Assembly (NCBI GenBank): GCA_030737835.1
Contig: CM060853.1
Coordinates: 10,660,034 to 10,724,033 of the forward strand
Origin: Acorus gramineus
Taxonomy: Eukaryota > Streptophyta > Magnoliopsida > Acorales > Acoraceae
Length of the DNA stretch: 64,000 nucleotides
Reading direction: 5' to 3'
Shown here: piece by piece, positions 36,561 through 47,860 of the stretch
How the letters are laid out: the number at the start of each line of letters is the position of its first letter
Position numbering within the stretch: the stretch's first letter is position 1
The notes under the pieces: model-generated
Database searches by the model: none
The model's input: only the letters and a program-made list of their open reading frames with translations
Told to the model about the DNA's origin: nothing
Program-made: the position numbers and the translations under genes

Positions 36561-37415
36561 CTCTATATCTGAAGAATCCACTTGTAAACCTGTAATCAAA
36601 TCCTACTACTCCTTGCATACAACAATCTAAATTGCTTCCATACATAACACTAAATAGACTTGTCATTATCATAGCTGTCATCCTTGCATACAAACCAAAA
36701 ACTAGTCTAAACACACAAACCAAACAAACAGACCAAACTCATTTGTTCAAACACACAAACCAAACATACAGACTAAATCAGCTGTTCCAACCATAGCACA
36801 CACACTTAGTAGATTAACAAATACAATCCAAATACACATGAAAACATACAACTCGAACTTAGTACTTTAAGGGTCCACCTGCATTGGAAATTAAATAATG
36901 CTTCATTAAGGATCCACCTGTATTGAAAATTAAATACTGCTTCATTATGGATCCACTGCTTAAGAAACTTTTAAGAATCAATTTATTGAAAGCTAGTCAA
37001 TAAAAAACTTGACAAATACATGATTATATGGTTTAATGTTCGCAATCCACCGTCTTCAAATATTACTAGATCGGATACCTTGGTTGCCTAAGGTTTGTAT
37101 AGCACCACCACCCCTTCATGATTGACATTTCATGAGTCTATCCTTTGGTGGTTTGAATAAATGCCTCCCTGATGGTTTAACCCCAAGAGATCTTCCTCTC
37201 CTACTGCTAGGCAGCACAGATTGTGAAATGAATTGTATAAAATCTATGTTATAAACAATTTATGATATGAGATTTACTAAGATAAATCATCCTATCATAC
37301 CTGTGCTCTCCCACTTGAATGTGAAGTGGCTGATGTGGTGATTTCTCCAACGCTTACACTAAAAAAAATTCAAGATAGAGGAAAAGTTATTACTTGTGAT
37401 AAATTTTACCTAACA

Positions 37416-40327
37416 TCACCAAAAAATAAAGTTGCACTCATGATAGAGAATGTGACTAAGAATATACCTAACATCACCCATTTTGGTTTGTGTTGTGACA
37501 AATTGAATGTGAATGTTGGAATCTCCAATATCAGATTGTGCTCTCAGAACTCCAAAATTTGCATGTCCTTGATTTGCTCCACCACTAGCTTCAACATCCA
37601 TTCCAGACCACATATTTTGAGTACCCCCCATGCTTTCTTGAGTACCACCCATACTGCTTCCTTGAGCATTTCCAGAACCCATTTGTTGGTGACCACCCAT
37701 ACTGCTTCCTTCACCAGATCAAGTACCACCCATGCTGAATGTAGTTGACCTTCAGAATCATACAATCAAATATCAAGATAAATGAAAAAAAATGTAAAAA
37801 AACCATCATGATATGATAACACTTGAAAATAACCTTCCTCCTCTTCCCCTTTGATTAGTTCTTCCACGACCTCTTCCACTCCCTTCTCTTCTAGTTGAAT
37901 CATATATAGAATTTTTACAAGTTGACTTGTGATGACCAATCTCCTTGCATCTGGTACACATGTGTCTACGCTTCTTCTTCTCATCTGGATTTCGAATCCG
38001 GTTCTTCTTTAGTCTTCCTCTAGGCCTGATTGTTTTTGGTGGACCGACAGTAAATGGAAGGTCAACTTTGGTCCATTCATCTCTGCTAGGCATGGGGCCA
38101 ACTGCAAAAGCATAACTCTGTCAAAATTTCACCTAGCTATAGAATGGATGAACATAATCACAAATATCTAGGCCTCTGATCCTAGTGATGAATGTTGTGG
38201 CATGTACACACGGTAATCCAGAAACTTGCCAGATCCTACATGTGCATGTCCTTTCATCAAGCCTAACAACACACACCATCTCTGGTCCAACAACCTCTGC
38301 CCGGTGATCATCACTCCTCCTCACGATGTATCCCCCAATGTCCTTGACCAGATTTTGAACATATTTAAAAGCTTTTGGAACTAGTTTTCCTTTCCACTTA
38401 ATCCCAAATATTCTTCGGTGGTCCATCCGCTCCATGATCTGCTGTCGGATCATATCCACCATGTCCACTATTGAAAGCCCCCTAGCTTTGTTGATCCAAG
38501 CATTGAAGGACACAGAAATGTTGTTCGTGAGATAGTTGCACTTTAGTCTAGTGCCAAATTGTGATCTACTACATGCTTGATCAGTCACATCCTCCAAATA
38601 CTTGGCCGCAGCAGAAGATGTCATCTTAATCTCCCTCAAATGATGCTCAAATGATGTTGGATTGTATGAACTTGCACAATTCCATACAAGCCTTTCAAAC
38701 AATTCCCCCGGATATTTTTTTCTTTAAATTGCTATTAAGATGTCTGACACAAGTGCGATGTTCCACCCCAGGAAACACCACAGGAATGACTAATTGTAGC
38801 CCCTTATCTTTGTCTGACGTGAGCGCCAAACCCCCTACATCGCCTATTGCCTCATGGAGCATATCCAGAAACCATCTCCAAGTATCTCCAGACTCTGTCT
38901 CAACAACAGCATATGCAACAGGGAACAGACAACTATCTGCATCCACAGATGTGGCATTGAGCATGATGCCCTTGTAAACCCCCTTGAGGTGACACCCGTC
39001 CAACCCAATAAAGGGTCTACAACCCCGTAAGAAACCAATCCTGCAAGCACTAAGACATACAAAGAAACGCATGAATGAATTGTCTACATCTAACTGGTAT
39101 TCAATAATACTTTGAGGGTTGGCCTTTAACATTTCCTTACGCAACTCTGGAATGAGTCTGTGTGCTTCAGCAGGTTTTCCATGCATCAACTCCAACGCCT
39201 TTCCTCTACCTTTAAGCACTCTTGAACAGGGCAAAGTGAGGTTGTCTTATTCTGGATTATGGTCTTCAGCTTGGATGCACCCAACTCTGGTGTTTTATGA
39301 AGGAGCGGGACGATTTTATTTGCAAGCCATCCAGATGTGGCCATCTCATTCCCCACCTTATTCACACTTGTGTATGTATGATCCTCCTTCAAGGTCCTCA
39401 CCTCAAATGTTACTCCATCTTGTAATACTGAAGCATGAACACGCCAAGTACAACCCCCCACTCTACATTTTGCTGTGACACGACATCTCTCATTCTTCAC
39501 ATACTTGACAGCGAATTCATTGATAACACAGTACTGTTTTAGTGCATATCTGAACTGATCCACACTGGAAAACCTGGATCCAACTGTAAATTTTTGTTTT
39601 TCATTGTCAATTACTATGAACTCACCTTCATAATCATCTAATGGCAACTCATGCTCACTCTGTGAATCACTGTCTCGATGAACCACCTCTTCTGTATGAG
39701 TCTCGGGGGCTAGAAGACCCTCATCTCCTAGATAGCCCTCTTCTCCTGGATAACCCTCCTCTGGGGCTGGAAGACCTTCATCCCCTGAATAACCCTCTTC
39801 CTTAGAATCTGTCCAGTCCACTGAATCCCCATCAATCTCATAATCATTTTTTTCATTGACAGCCAACTGCCTCTGTTCTCGCTCACCATATAACTCATCT
39901 ACTACCTGAAGCTCATCAACACCATCTGTATCTTGTTGAAAGTTTTGAACATCATCAATCTCAGATGCTATCTGGGAGGTGGTAGAAATGCTTTGGACTA
40001 CATCCTTCTTTCAAGTACATACAATGTAAAATTTTTTAATCTTCGATTCTCCTTGAAGATCTCCAATAGCTTTGCATCACTGGCCACCTCAACGTACTGC
40101 CTTGGCAAAGTGTTTGGCAGCATGTATGTGAATGTTACTCGTTCAGAGTTGCTCAACTTTGACCAAGGTCCAATATCTTCCCACAGATCAATCATAGCAA
40201 CCTTATCAGCATCTATGGTTTGTGTGAATTGTCTGCCTTCCACATATTTCTGACCATAGGCTGATTTAACTAGCTTCCAATACCCATCATGGAGGAATGT
40301 GACCTTATATAAGGTGTCTTCATCCAT
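37416..40327 (-). pseudogene. Mutator-like (MuDR/MULE) transposase, broken
   Basis: Read from 40327 downward: an N-terminal PB1-like domain (MDEDTLYKVTFLHDGYWKLV, to about 39998); a Glu/Asp/Gly-rich linker with repeats of the type EEGYPGEEGYLGDEG (about 39690-39810); the MuDR N-terminal region (VGSRFSSVDQFRYALKQYCV); the MULE catalytic domain (FIGLDGCHLKGVYKG, then ALTSDKDKG); a SWIM zinc finger CTCRIWQVSGLPCVHA (about 38190-38240); and a CCHC knuckle CTRCKEIGHHKSTC (about 37920-37960). An intron-like junction (GGAAG|GTTATT to CTGAAG|GTCAAC) leads to a Met/Gly/Gln/Ser-rich tail to about 37416. Frameshifts fall near 40005, 39220 and 38700 (the last in an A-run). Stops lie at about 38135, 38123 and in the tail. 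MULE transposase or a decayed domesticated relative; breaks favour a dead transposon. Confidence 0.85.
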
Positions 40328-41069
40328 AGCTCTATACACCAAATGAAAAACACAAATTCGGTTGAGAAGAATTTTTTTGAATGACAAAATACAGTTTTTT
40401 CAAATTGAACATACACACAAAAAAACCCTCCTAATCCACAAATCATAAGAATGAAATAAACCCAAAGTGCTTAACATCAACAATCAAAACCCACTGTTCA
40501 CAAGAATGAAAAAATATTGAACATACATATTAAAAAATCCTCCTAATCCATAAATCACAAGAATGAAATAAACCCAAAGTGTTTAATTATAGCAATTAAA
40601 ACTCATTGTTCATAAGAATGAAAAAATATTGAACATACACAAAAAAAAACCTCATAATCCACAAATCACAAGAATAAAATAAACCCGAAGTGTACAAAAG
40701 TTTGATCAAACCCGGTATTTGGAGGCTGCACATTGGAAATTTAGACATTTGAATTTCACTAAAATAGTTTCCCTAGCTACAACATTTTTCTTAGGATTAG
40801 GATTAAAATTTCGAACAAATCCCAAAATTCGAAACTACATGTTATCCAATAAAGACCTAAGAGTCCTAATAACAAACCAAAATCCCCTACACAATTAGTT
40901 ACAAACGCTATTCACAAGAATGAAAAAATATTTCATCAAGCCAAAATCATGGAAAAATAGATTCTCTCCCGAATTCATAAATAACACAACAAAAACAATT
41001 CAAATATGAAAAAAGAAAAAAAAATCAGATATTAGAGTTTACCAAAAGAGGGAGAGCTTGACGGGTTAT

Positions 41070-41345
41070 AGAGCTAGATGGATTGGAGCACTTGCAGGGG
41101 GTGCTTGAGAACTTGAAGTGGTTTCCGGCGCTTGAGGACGGGTGAGGGTCGACGAGATCTTGCAGGGGGCTTCCGGCGCTTCAGTAGTGGGTGAGGGTCC
41201 ACGAGATCCAAGACGACGAGATCCTCTTCTTCTTCGAGAACGGGATCAAAGAGCAGCAACACGGATCCTTTTCGAGCACAGGTCGACGAGATTCTATATG
41301 ATGCGATCCTCCTCCGGCACTTGAGGGGGGGGGGGGGGCGCCGAC
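41070..41345. repeat. Short GC-rich imperfect repeats upstream of the MULE transposase
   Basis: TTCCGGCGCTT and GGGTGAGGGTC recur (about 41127/41170 and 41140/41190), together with ACGAGATC words at 41152, 41198, 41215, 41285 and 41343. A run of G near 41328-41338 is included. This lies in the presumed leader of the MULE. Confidence 0.55.
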
Positions 41346-41359
41346 GAGATCCAACAAAA

Positions 41360-41566
41360 CCGAACCCTTGAGAGAGGGAAAGTTAACATAAAAGGGAAAA
41401 ATGACTTTCAATGTGGAAAGGGAAATCAAACCGTAGTAAACATGCGAGGGTAAAAAAGTCAAATCCAACGTGGGGTTAAAGGTTGGTTAGGTTTTGGTTA
41501 ACTTAACTGACAAAAGGGGTAAATGGATTTTCAGTATGTTTACAGGGGTTTACATGGATTTTTCCC
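41360..41566 (-). mobile_element. Possible MULE terminal inverted repeat
   Basis: On the minus strand from 41566: GGGAAAAATCCATGTAAACC, a style seen at several plant MULE ends. It stands upstream of the transposase reading from 40327. The matching other end was not found between 34612 and 37415, so the element may be truncated. Confidence 0.4.
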
Positions 41567-41959
41567 TAAATATTTACAATGGTTATACCATTTATGATAT
41601 AAGGTAGTGATACTTGCAAGTGGTGGGGGAGAGGAGGGGAGGGGTGAGGGTTTAGCTTTTTAGTTTATCAACATGACATTGAATTTGAATTTCCAAACAT
41701 ATAGCTCATGTTTTTAATTCCAAAATGACTAAAGATTTTCATGTACTATTGGACCACACATCATTCATAAAATTTATCATTATGCAACGCACATATGCAT
41801 CAACTAGTGCTCCTAAAAAAGGTTTAAATTGAATATGAATGGTTTTTTGGGGTTTAAACTTTTTGCTTGTTTTTTTATATGCTTAATAGGGAATAGTCAA
41901 TAAGGATTTTCATGGACAAAATGTCTATGTTCATGAATTTGTAAATCTTATATAATTCA

Positions 41960-42275
41960 ATCAGAACACTGGTTCATGGATAAAAAGTCAAGCGTTATTC
42001 AATTGAGACATTATTTTGTGGATAAAAAGTCGAGCGTTATTCGATTGAGACATTATTTCATGGATAAAAAGTCCAGCGTTATTCAATTGAGACATTATTT
42101 CGTGTACATAAAGTCCATAGTTATTCGATAGGGGCATTATTTGGTGGACAAAAAGTCCAGCGTTATTCGATTGAGACATAATTTTGTAGACAAAAGGTCC
42201 AGCATTATTCGATTAAGACATTATTTCATGGACAAAAAATCCAGCGTTATTTAATTGAGACTTCTCATATTAGAC
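41960..42275. repeat. 42-bp minisatellite, seven copies
   Basis: GCGTTATT or close variants occur at 41992, 42034, 42076, 42118, 42160, 42202 and 42244, exactly 42 bp apart. Each unit also has TTGAGACATTATTT and GGATAAAAAGTC variants. The unit is divisible by three, so the minus strand gives an artefactual 14-residue peptide repeat. Confidence 0.9.
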
Positions 42276-42498
42276 ATTTTGTCATGTGTTATTCAATTTA
42301 AATAAAATTTGTGAAGACTTTCATAAGTCATAAATTTTTGTAGACTTTTGTGGACTTTAGAGAGACAAATATAAAGGAAAAAACCATTTCAAAATCCCAC
42401 CCAAATGGGTGAGATTCTCAGGACTTCTTTTCTAGCATTGCGAATATTCTTCTGTTTTTCTTTTAACATAACTCATTTCTTTTATGGATGATGGTTAT

Positions 42499-43469
42499 TG
42501 TTAGGCTAGGATCAAGTCCTAGCCGAGCCAGTGGGATCATGGCTTGGCTGCATGAGGCACCTAGGTGCGACAGAGGCTCATTGGGGGTACCTTGGTGCGA
42601 TGGAGACTCTTGGCACCGGTCCAGGTGGCACTGGAGGTTCTGTATTGAGCGGGCATTTCCACGCTGGCCCGGAAACATGGTCCTCGACGCAATGGGCGCG
42701 CGCACATCTCGCGGGGTGTGGGACGACCTGGCGCACATGTCAGCAAAACATGCACGGATCTCACAAGGTGGGGTGCCAGTCGTGGCATGACGTGGCGCAC
42801 ATGCCCGGGGTAGATCCAGAATGCGCGCAGATGGTTAACAAGCCCAGAGACGTGGACACGCAGCAATGCTAAGCGGTTACAGTCGTGTGCACATCTCACG
42901 TGGCATGGAACGACCTGGCGCACATGTCAGCAAGACATGCACGGATCTCACGGGGTGGGGGGCCAGTCGTGGCATGACGTGGCGCACACGCCCGGGGTAG
43001 ATCCGAAATGCACACAGACAACTAGCGCATCCAAGGACATGGTCATCCAGCAAGGCGGAACTGTTACGCATGTGCGGTTTTCGCAGGGCGAGAACAGATT
43101 GTGGGACGACGTGGCACGTTCATGGACACTCGGCATGTCCACGATGCAGGCAACTCTACGCCCACGAGCAGAGTGGGAGGGGAGTTGCCCAGGCAGAACA
43201 AGTCACACTCCTTGTAACTGCTTGGTCATGGGTTGACCAAGTAGAGTAGTGGGGCTGAGGCCCTTGTAACTCTATATAAGTCCCAAGCCAAAGGTTATAG
43301 GGACATAAGTTATAATTGTTGAGTGAATACAACATAAGGGTTCTGCCCAACTCTCTTTGTGTGTTTTGTGTGTTGAGCGACTATAGAGAGGCTGAACTAG
43401 TGTTCGGGAACACTAGTGCCGCACAGGGTTTGAGGTAAATTTTGGGTCTCTAATTTCTCCCCTGTGATA
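42499..43469 (+). mobile_element. Probable solo LTR with TATA box
   Basis: Starts TGTTAGGCTAGGATC and ends CCTGTGATA, flanked by a perfect 5-bp GTTAT (42494-42498 and 43470-43474). AACTCTATATAAGTCCC at about 43268 is a good TATA box, with AAGGGTTCTGCCC and a GT-rich stretch after it as in R/U5. The expected CA terminus reads TA, so the right end is less certain than the left. GC-rich U3 carries a tandem duplication of about 183 bp. Confidence 0.55.
42700..43070. repeat. 183-bp tandem duplication in the solo LTR
   Basis: CCTGGCGCACATGTCAGCAA occurs at 42728 and 42914, and GCCAGTCGTGGCATGACGTG at 42776 and 42961. The copies differ by scattered substitutions. Confidence 0.8.
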
Positions 43470-43647
43470 GTTATCTCATGCCTTTCATAGTTTTATTCTC
43501 GTAATAGTCTTTACCCAGACCAAGTACCCTAAGCATTCAAGCACAATTTAACCAATTTTGAGTGGCATTGGTGATAATAAAATTTCAAGGGTGGATTTTC
43601 ACAATATAGGATTTGGGTGGGGCTATTTGCACCCCTTTTTTATCATC

Positions 43648-43698
43648 CACACCCAACATAAAGAGATCTTTTATAAAGATCTCTTTATGTTGGGTGTG
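43648..43698. repeat. Perfect 24-bp-arm palindrome inside the left TIR region
   Basis: CACACCCAACATAAAGAGAT plus CTTT, a 3-nt loop TAT, then the exact reverse complement ending GTTGGGTGTG. It could form a cruciform or RNA hairpin. Confidence 0.95.
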
Positions 43699-43739
43699 TG
43701 TTAGGTGTGCTTAGGTAGGGAGAGGGAGGAGTGTTAGGT

Positions 43740-43965
43740 GGGTAGAGCTGCAAAGGGCGGGGGCTGGGGCGGAGTTGGGAGAGGGCGAGGTGGGGCGGAG
43801 GAAGAGGGGAGGCGGTGGTGAGGAGGAGGAGGCAAAGGGGGTGGGATCAGTGGTGGAGGTAGGGTTTGCGGTGAGGGTGATGGAAGAGGCAGACTCGGCG
43901 GACTTTGCGGGAACCGATCCTCCGCCGTCATTGTTGGTATGGTTTTCATCGGCGGGGGACAGCTA
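43740..43965 (-). pseudogene. GC-rich gene-like fragment, source unknown
   Basis: The minus strand is open as a Pro/Ser-rich 71-residue frame (MKTIPTMTAEDRFPQSPPSL start). It resembles the first exon of an ordinary plant gene in composition but has no domain I recognise. It sits within the Pack-MULE and ends inside it. Confidence 0.35.
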
Positions 43966-44038
43966 ATTGTTGGATTTTTGTGTATATGAAAATGTTTTAT
44001 GTGTTTGGTATATATTTTATTGTTTTATGTATCCATAG

Positions 44039-44400
44039 ACACTGGAACTGTCGACAAAGTCAGATTTTGTAGACACTGTATATGTCGACAAGGTCCCATA
44101 AACAAAGCCAAGTGGTTTCTGGGCCCACAGACATTGGAACTGTCGACAAAGTTCGATTTTGTAGACACTGGATCTGTCGATGAGGTTCCATAAACAAAGC
44201 CAAGTGGTTTCTGGGCCCACAGACATTGGAACTGTCGACAAAGTCCGATTTTGTAGACACTGGATCTGTCGATGAGGTTCCATAAACAAAGCCAAGTGGT
44301 TTCTGGACTTTGTAGACACTGTAACTGTCGATAGAGTTAGCTTTTGTAAACACTGGATTAGTCGACGAGGTTTTAGAAACAAAGCTATGTGATTTTTGGA
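44039..44400. repeat. 92-bp tandem array, four units
   Basis: Units begin ACACTGGAACTGTCGAC, ACATTGGAACTGTCGAC (twice) and ACACTGTAACTGTCGA at 44039, 44131, 44223 and 44316. Each contains two GTCGAC/GTCGAT sites and AACAAAGCCAAGTGGTTTCT. Lies inside the Pack-MULE. Confidence 0.9.
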
Positions 44401-44599
44401 GGGGACATAAGCTATTACCATAAAGGGAGGTGAGGGAGACAATCAATTTGTTATTTTTTTGTGGAGATTTGGAGAGAAAAATGAAATGTTAAAAAAAAGA
44501 AAATCTGAAAGGATTGACACATAGGATGTCTATGAAATGTGAAATCGTCGACACTGGTAGTGTCTATGCGTGCAGAAGAAGGACAACTTGTTCACATCT

Positions 44600-44870
44600 T
44601 CGATTCCATCCCCCCCCCCAACCTTGTCTCCTGGTCTGCTTCGTCTCCGCCTACGCCCACCACTCCCTCCACGGCCACTACTTTCACGCACTCGCCTCGA
44701 AAACCCCACACCGGCCCAACGTTGATTTTGATCAGGCGACTCTCCTCACCGCCTCTCCGCCTTCTCGGATCTCTGCGGACGTCGAGGGCTGCCGGCATAT
44801 CTTCTCAGAGGTGCTCTTCCCCACCCGGGCCAGCCCCACCCTCTACCCCAGCCTTCCTCCTCCTCCTCCT
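44600..44870 (+). pseudogene. Captured gene fragment, PPR-like
   Basis: GC-rich sequence in the Pack-MULE. One frame gives NLVSWSA, then with a frame change FVSAYAHHSLHGHYFHALAS, RPNVDFDQATLLTA and later DVEGCRHIFSEVLF. The pattern (NLVSWSA..SAYAHHS...A) resembles a P-L-S type pentatricopeptide repeat of an organellar RNA-binding protein. Only about two repeats are present and the frame is broken, so it is a fragment. The PPR call is tentative. Confidence 0.45.
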
Positions 44871-44984
44871 CCTCTCCATTTACTTGGGGGTGTTTAAAGC
44901 ACTCAACTTCTTTGGGTGAGGTATATAAAGACAGGGGTGTGTGTGATAAAAAGAGGGGTGCAAATAGCCTGACTCATAGGATTT

Positions 44985-46408
44985 TTTCAAGGCACAATAT
45001 GTTGGTGTTTTGAATTTTTTAAAAATAATATACTTCGTCTAATGAGGTAAGTGTTTTTATTAAAAATGAAGGATGTACTCTAGTGAATTGTATAAATGCA
45101 TTTATAGAAAATTTGAAGAAAAAAATTATTGAGCAATTACCTTGCTAAGATGAATACAGACTGTAATAATTTCTATCGACCCATATGGGATTGAAATTAA
45201 GGCTGGAATAAAAACTATATGTATCAGCAATCATATGTAATAAACAGTAAATGTTACACATTAGTAGTTACTCGAGCCACTTTTGCATAATTAACACGTT
45301 CTGATTTATTTAATTTATTTTGCTAAAGTCCGTACTTAACTGATGAAATGCATGTGTACATACTCTAATGAACGAAAAGCACAATTAATCCAGCTTTTAG
45401 AATATGACATTTTAAAACTATTTTTAGCATAAATAATCATCAATGAATTTAAACAAATATATCATGATAGTTTATTTTAAGGTAAAAATTATAAATCAAT
45501 TTATAAATTTCAACAAACACCGACATACAAAATGTCTTATAACATGCTCTAGAAGTGTTTAGTTATCTTTAAGAAAAAACTTTCAACTTTTTACCTTCGA
45601 CCTTGATCATGCAAAGTTTTACATGAAGTGTTTTGCATATATATCTATCTTAAAAGGCTAAATTGTAAAATTAGCCCGCTTATATTAGCTTTGGCAAAAA
45701 TACTCATGGTTTTCATAAGTCGGGCAATGATTCTCCTGTAAATTGGGCATTTTGGCAATTTGACGAGTGAGAAATGAAGTGTTGTTAAAATAGACCACCT
45801 TTTACTTCGAGAAAATGTGACAGTGAGCAAGTTTAAGCATCAAAGAATAAAACACTACATGTAGACAAAACTATTCTGAGTATCAAAGAATATGAGGCTA
45901 CGGTGTGAGTTCAAGTAGATCACTTATCCACCCAACTCCATTTTCTTTAGGGTGTCAATGAGGGTCATCCATGCTCTTTTTGTTCTCTTTTGCTTTCATC
46001 CCTTTTCTGTAACCCTCGTTCGGGCATTGTTTGATTCAATTTGAAAGAGGTATATTCACATTTAAAAAAAAATAAAAAAGTCTCCTGTAACTAACTTCCA
46101 TACAAGTCTTATTAGAAAACATCTGTTATCCTCCCCCACCTGCAGAGTTTTTTTTTTTTTTTTTTTGAGGAATGACCCGCCCAGCAAGTGATGGTGCATA
46201 AGACCCGACATTATTTGCACTCTGATTTTTCTTCACATATGTTTGTGAGAACTTAACATTTTTTGACAAATAATATTGGTATTGTAAGCTATTCATGAAT
46301 TTTACACTTGTTGTAGAACTCAGATACAATAGACTTAAATAAGATATTTCCACAGGTGTATTAAAGTGCGAGACTAACCTTCTGCGTGGCCTAATGTAAT
46401 TTTGAGAC
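44985..46408. other. Intergenic AT-rich DNA, no gene seen
   Basis: No recognisable coding sequence. A T23 tract at about 46146-46168 followed by GAGGAATGACCCGCCC may be the tail of a retroposon inserted on the minus strand. Confidence 0.4.
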
Positions 46409-47486
46409 TTTTTGTTTGATAAATATATAAAATGCATTCTAAAGGATGATGAATTTGCTACCTTTTCCTCATGGGGGCAGTTATTACTACCCCATCAGCT
46501 CTTCCACCAACCTCATATTAAATTATTTTCGTGTATTCGGAACAAACCAATCCCACCCTTCAAAACCCACCCCTTCACATCTTAACCCACCCCCAACACC
46601 TCATGTACTCCCTCTCAAAAACCCTCTCGACCATCCCCACCTCCGCAACGCGACCTCGGCCTCTTCTGCCGCATCACCATCTCCTCCTCCAAACTCTCTT
46701 GGACAACTTTTTCGACGGTCACGACCATTACAATGTTTTATGTTCACACTAACCCAATCATGCCTGTCGTGGAGAGGTGGAAGGTGGCGATGCGGAAGTC
46801 GAGCCTGTGCGCGGAGACACACTCAATGGAGGAGAGCTCATAAGGAGAGGCAGGAGGTCAAAGGCTTCGATGAGGCAGTCCATGACAATGGACTCCACGC
46901 ATTGAAAGAGTTTGTTTGATAAATATATAAAATGCATTCTAAAGGATGATGAATTTGCTACCTTTTCCTCATGGGGGCAATTATTACTACCCCATCAGCT
47001 CTTCCACCAACCTCATATTAAATTATTTTCGTGTATTCGGAACAAACCAATCCCACCCTTCAAAACCCACTCCTTCACATCTTAACCCACCCCCAACACC
47101 TCATGTACTCCCTCTCAAAAACCCTCTCGACCATCCCCACCTCCGCAACGCGACCTCGGCCTCTTCTGCCGCATCACCATCTCCTCCTCCAAACTCTCTT
47201 GGACAACTTTTTCGACGGTCACGACCATTACAATGTTTTATGTTCACACTAACCCAATCATGCCTGTCGTGGAGAGGTGAAAGGTGGCGATGCGGGAGTC
47301 GAGCCTGTGCGCGGAGACACACTCAATGGAGGAGAGCTCATAAGGAGAGGCAGGAGGTCAAAGGCTTCGATGAGGCAGTCCATGACAATGGACTCCACAC
47401 AATGGAGGAGAGCTCATAAGGAGAGGCAGGAGGTCAAAGGCTTCGATGAGGCAGTCCATGACAATGGACTCCACGCATTGAAAGAG
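46409..47486. repeat. 500-bp tandem direct duplication plus a third partial copy
   Basis: GTTTGATAAATATATAAAAT begins at 46409 and at 46909. The two 500-bp units are almost identical, with only a few substitutions. The last part of the unit, around GGAGAGCTCATAAGGAGAGG, is repeated once more (47405 onward). Each unit contains a GC-rich open frame with no known domain. Confidence 0.9.
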
Positions 47487-47860
47487 ACGACCGAGGAAGT
47501 AGGGGGCATCAACGGGGTTATGGAGGGAGATGGGTAGGTGGTGGTGGTGGTGGTGGGTCATAACTTGTTGGGGTGGTTCTTGACTTTTTGTGTTCTCGGT
47601 GGAGGAAGAGTGGGAGGGGGAGATCCGGCGGCATTTGGGTTCATAAAGGAGGAAGAGGTGGTGGGAGGCGGAGCTTGGTGGAGGAGATGGACGAATGAGA
47701 GAGAGAGAGATGAAGAAGGAGAAGAGAGAAATCAGTGGATGAGGGGGAGGAAGCAGGAGAAAAAGAGAGGAGGAAGAAGGGGTGGGTTGAAAAGGTATAA
47801 ACCAAAGTTTTTTTTATGTAGAGATGGGTTAAAAATATATGAAAATCCAACTGGGTGAGT
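46446..47860 (+). other. Duplicated GC-rich open frames of unknown origin
   Basis: Both 500-bp units carry the same 157-codon frame starting MMNLLPFPHGGSYYYPISSS (second copy HGGNYYYP). A third open stretch (47538-47858) is Gly/Glu/Arg-rich and reads through (GGT)n and GAGAGA tracts. I recognise no family. The sequence could be captured gene pieces in a transposon or simply GC-rich repeat DNA. There is no start context or intron evidence for a gene. Confidence 0.3.

Larger units (their letters stand above)
43615..44975. mobile_element. Pack-MULE-like element with perfect 9-bp target-site duplication
   Basis: Flanked by ATAGGATTT (43606-43614 and 44976-44984). Ends are GGGGCTATTTGCACCCC inside the left edge and GGGGTGCAAATAGCC near the right edge, continuing inward as TTTTTTATCATCCACACCC and GTGTGTGTGATAAAAAGA, a TIR of about 35 bp. 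The 1.36-kb interior holds a perfect palindrome, GC-rich gene-like pieces and a 92-bp tandem array but no transposase. A 9-bp duplication and long TIRs point to Mutator; GC-rich gene-like cargo points to a Pack-MULE. Confidence 0.75.

Noticed and set aside
36145-36595. Leu/Cys/Val-rich frames that look like membrane proteins
   Set aside because: Direct translation of a TGC/TTG low-complexity tract; no initiation context, no conserved feature.
41960-42275. Regular direct repeats resembling a CRISPR array
   Set aside because: The repeats are contiguous 42-bp units with no unique spacers, and the genome is a plant.
44017-44446. Minus-strand open frames of about 130-140 codons
   Set aside because: They follow the 92-bp tandem array in a Pack-MULE and only reflect repeat translation.
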